Source of the DNA: Temnopleurus reevesii
Lineage: Eukaryota; Echinodermata; Echinoidea; Temnopleuroida; Temnopleuridae
Reading direction: 5' to 3'
Assembly: GCA_036244855.1 (NCBI GenBank)
Contig: BQKZ01010372.1
Span: 1-20,680, forward strand
DNA length: 20,680 nucleotides
Numbering within the stretch: the first letter of the stretch is position 1; the number at the start of each line of letters is the position of its first letter. The notes under the pieces are model-generated. The model did not search any database. It saw nothing but the letters and a program-made list of their open reading frames with translations, and was not told where the DNA came from. The translations under genes were made by a program, and so were the position numbers. Below are positions 17,896 to 20,680 of the stretch, one piece after another.

Positions 17896-17960
17896 ATAAT
17901 CATCAATCTATAACACCTATGATCACAAGAAATGTAATAAATATCCCATTGCTTTATTGT

Positions 17961-18070
17961 AGCATCGCCCACGCCACTGAGGACCATGGCTGCTTTGTAT
18001 CTTGACAACATATCCACCTCATTTTGTGCCATATCTACTCACGAAGAAAATAATTTTTCTTTGTCTTTGC
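17961..18070 (-). pseudogene. ADPRH exon-1 partial copy 6 (after the gap)
   Basis: It reads [20 protein letters not shown] then VGDA, with one extra codon (N) near the start. The 3' part resembles copy 5 ('tttgtctttgcctgtg'), so it is probably the counterpart of copy 5 in the second version of the region. Acceptor CACAG and AATAAA are kept. Confidence 0.85.
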
Positions 18071-18380
18071 CTGTGGAAACAAAAGTTGGTCACCAGGATC
18101 TCATTCTAATTTCATCACACCTAAATATTTTAGATAAAGCTGAATTGGTGCTTTAATATATATGTAAATATCCAGTGCAAAATCAGCATACCAAAATTTG
18201 AAAATTAAAATGTCTGTCTAAAAGTAACTAGTGATGGGGAAATTATTCTCGAGTGCCAAATATTCACATAAGTAAAGTTAAAAAAAAACAATATACCCTA
18301 AAATTATTCAAAACCCCTTATAGCTTTTTTAAAGGTCTTTACATTAGATCCATAAATAACCCTTCTATCTTGCGTGACCA

Positions 18381-18638
18381 GGCAGTGTTTCATCAAGTTA
18401 CAAAAGACTTTAAGTATGACTTTAAGTTTAAGAACAACTGGTATCAGTTTTTGCACTAAATGTGCATAATATTTTGAATCATTAATATGCTCAAGAAGAT
18501 CGAGATACCAGTCATTCCTAAAGTCATTCTAAAAGACCTTCTTATCTTCGTGAGACACCGCCCAGGGTGATGTTTCACCAAGTTACGAAAGACTTGAAGA
18601 ACGACTTTACACATGACTGGTAACTGTTTTTGTGGCTT
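18381..18638. mobile_element. Foldback element family B, copy plus extra half
   Basis: 'ggcagtgtttcatcaagtta' at 18381 is inverted as 'ttcgtgagacaccgccc' ending near 18563. 'actggtatcag' is inverted as 'ataccagtcatt'. A further direct half-copy follows at about 18572-18638 ('gtttcaccaagttacgaaag', 'gactggtaactg'). The signature matches the element at 5681-6388. Confidence 0.72.
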
Positions 18639-18863
18639 AACTGCAGAATACCCCGTACATTTTAGATATATGTTATATGGTTTAGGGTTAGGATTTAGGG
18701 TTAGGGTTTAGGGTTAGGGTTAGGATTAGGTTTGGGGTTAGGATTAGGGTTAGAATTAGGGTTAAAGTTTGGCTGGATACTAAAGTGCATTAGCGCCTAC
18801 GATCGTTGGTCGTTGGCCCAAATTTTCAGACATTGCGTTTTTCGCGTAGGGTATTCTGCAGTT
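18639..18863. mobile_element. Inverted-end element carrying telomere-like repeats
   Basis: AACTGCAGAATACCC at 18639-18653 is exactly inverted at 18849-18863. Between them, 18679-18766 is an array of TTAGGG and variants (GGATTTAGGG, GGATTAGG). The left flank reads TTAA just at the end and the right flank TTGT, so a target-site duplication is uncertain. No coding capacity is present. Confidence 0.65.
18679..18766 (+). repeat. Interstitial TTAGGG-like repeat tract
   Basis: About 88 bases contain six or more TTAGGG units mixed with one-base variants and longer spacings. TTAGGG is the telomere repeat of most deuterostomes; an internal, degenerate tract like this is not a chromosome end. Confidence 0.88.
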
Positions 18864-19415
18864 GTTCCGTTCTTGTTTGTTGTTATGAATGATTGATATT
18901 TTAATCTTACACATAGAATATCGATGTAAATATTTTTCATTTTCATCATGTACTTGAAATTATCCAGGTTTGGAGATTTATTCTTTTTGCACCAGATTCT
19001 ACCAAGAAAAGTAGCCACGGGTTTACTCTTTTTTAAATCAAATCTTTTAAAAATTTCAATTGATGTCTAATTAAAATCTGAAAACCAATTAGGAAACAAA
19101 ATCATCCTTTCTTAAAATGTAATCAAAGTCACTTTCGAAATTGTTTGTGATTATAGGGCCGAGGTTAATCTAGACATCATTTATCGCTGAGAAGATGGGA
19201 CAGACATAAGATACACCTGTCTTCACAGAAACAATATTCTGTACCTACATGTATTTGTCTTCGTGTACCGTACCATACCGTACAATTGGAAGAAAAAATA
19301 AAAGCTATCGCCGTATGACTATCGGCTGAGTATCGCCTATCAATAACCTAGTTCCATTGCATTATTTCCAACAAACCCAAAACCTGTAATATTTTTAATT
19401 TTTGTATACAATCTC
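18864..19415. other. Non-coding stretch within copy B
   Basis: AT-rich, with a short repetition 'gtaccgtaccataccgtac' near 19265. No gene, RNA or further element could be supported. Confidence 0.5.
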
Positions 19416-19517
19416 ATCTCTGTTGGAACTATTTTGGTAAATTGTGACCCTGTATCGACCCCCAAAATATGAAATTCGCAACTTACAAACAAACCGATAC
19501 TGCTGCAGCTTCGGTAC

Positions 19518-19874
19518 CACTCAAGCTCAACGATCGATGGTCCGCCTGGCCTGGCCCTGGCGACGAGCTGCTGCTGCAGTCGGAAGACTTCCGGGTTCGC
19601 TTTCGACTAAATTCCCAATCTAGAATTGAATGTAAATTACAAGAAATTCCTTTATCTGAACTATTGATCTCATCCTGGTATTAAAGGAGGCATTCCTCAA
19701 AAAAATCTTGTTTTTGTGCTATGTACCTAGATTGCGACACACCACGTCAGATCGTAGGCAAAAATAAACATGATGCAACCCAACGTAACGGGGATCAGAT
19801 CACTTGTAAACATCAGTCACGTGATCTCAAACAATCAGGTGACTATATACATGCACCGATGCATTCATGACGTA
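19518..19874 (-). promoter_or_regulatory. Putative ADPRH promoter and 5'UTR exon, copy B
   Basis: It has the same - strand motif order as copy A: TGACGTA (19868-19874), E-box TCACGTGA (19817-19824), CCCGGAAGT (19587-19595), a GC-rich block with CTGCTGCAG repeats, and a donor-like GAGTG/GTACCG after 19518. Conservation of motifs and donor between two otherwise diverged copies supports function. If the two copies are alleles, only one promoter exists per chromosome. Confidence 0.4.
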
Positions 19875-19901
19875 TCTCTTTTTTTTTAGGGGGGGGGGGG
19901 G

Positions 19902-20186
19902 TAGAAGTCGTAACGAGATAATTAACAATGTAGCATTTTTTTTTTCGAGTTGTTCGACCTTTAATGCAATATATTCCACGATGGAGGTGGGACAGTGTAC
20001 GTGAAGCAATCTCTGTTTCGAAAGGAATAACAGTGGGGAAACTTGGCTTGGGGATAGGATATATTTACCGTGAATCTACTATGATTTGAGCAAAAGGTAC
20101 TCAAAGTTCGCATGAAGTTTTTAAATACTACATTAAATCATGGCAGTTTCTTAACATAAATCTATATAGTAAAAATGACGTAATAT
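19902..20186. other. Upstream flank, nothing recognised
   Basis: AT-rich DNA with a T10 run near 19936. No open frame with family features. Confidence 0.5.
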
Positions 20187-20680
20187 GGACGTCTATACAG
20201 GGGTTAAATTTAGCTTTAGAGTACAAACAGGGAAAAATCCCAATTACTCCCTGGTACAAAAAAGTACATTTTTTTAGACACTACATCATTGCGTGTCTCT
20301 TCGTGATCCATTGCATTAGAATGGCAGTGTATAACGAAATATTACCGGTACTCTTCTACAGTATAGTTGACATAATCGTTTGGAATATAAATTGTTCCTG
20401 GAACAGTTTGAGGCTGTAGAGGGGTGGGGGAGGGGGGGGGGGCGGTCAGCAAGCATGCAGTGTATAATTGACGTCTATACAGGGGTCAAATTCCCCTTTA
20501 GAATACCAAAAAAGTACACTAAAAAAAGCAAACCATTGTGTGTCTAGTCTCTACATTATCCATTTTATTCGATCGAGCGGCATTGTATTAAAATATTACG
20601 GGCACTCCTATACAGCATATAGTTGACATAATCGTTTGGAATATAATATTGTTCCTGGAACAGTTTGAAGCTGGGAGAAG
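20187..20680. repeat. Tandem duplication at the right edge, ~280-bp unit
   Basis: Unit 1 (20187-20420) starts 'gacgtctatacaggggttaaa' and ends 'ttgttcctggaacagtttga'. Unit 2 (20469-20680) repeats this order, including 'agttgacataatcgtttgga'. A G-rich spacer (about 20415-20445) separates them. The second unit may continue beyond the window. Confidence 0.85.

Larger units (their letters stand above)
18092..19901. repeat. Duplicated upstream segment, copy B
   Basis: This is the second version of 17196-17894. It lacks the CTGGGGCC MITE of copy A but contains about 1.2 kb (18165-19380) that copy A does not, including foldback DNA and TTAGGG-like repeats. Matching resumes near 19415 and runs to the G13 run at 19889-19901. 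Confidence 0.82.

Noticed and set aside
18679..18766. True chromosome end
   Set aside because: The repeats are degenerate, short and flanked on both sides by ordinary unique sequence.

Overview
The window looks like nuclear DNA of a marine deuterostome invertebrate, most likely an echinoderm such as a sea urchin. The genes are split by GT-AG introns, the intergenic DNA is AT-rich, and small inverted-repeat elements, poly-G runs and microsatellites are dense. The two recognisable proteins are animal families. The species assignment is inference.

Two genes sit tail to tail. On the + strand at the left edge are the last two coding exons (1181-1326 and 2245-2478) of a p24/emp24 family cargo receptor most like TMED6; its 5' exons lie outside the window. 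On the - strand is a complete ADP-ribosylarginine hydrolase (ADPRH/ARH1). It has seven coding exons between 15787 and 8465 whose splice phases all agree, giving a predicted 372-residue enzyme with the metal-binding SDDT and HGGDNDST motifs intact.

Between and inside the genes lie many small repeats. They include a tRNA-derived SINE, several foldback or MITE-like elements (one nested inside another), GAA and GA microsatellites, a cassette of TTAGGG-like repeats between 15-bp inverted ends, and tandem duplications at both window edges.

The recurring oddity is local duplication of single exons. The TMED6 GOLD exon has two decayed copies upstream (726-812, 1016-1062). ADPRH exon 6 has a dead copy next to it (9630-9752). 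The 5' part of ADPRH exon 1 is repeated in a tandem array of about 227-239 bp units (15905-16995), with one further unit at 17896-18070. Each array unit keeps a splice acceptor and an AATAAA, and five of the six copies keep the start codon.

Further upstream, a putative ADPRH promoter/5'UTR region occurs twice (about 17200-17894 and 18092-19901). A single N lies at 17895 directly after a poly-G run, so this may be two haplotypes joined in the assembly rather than a true duplication.
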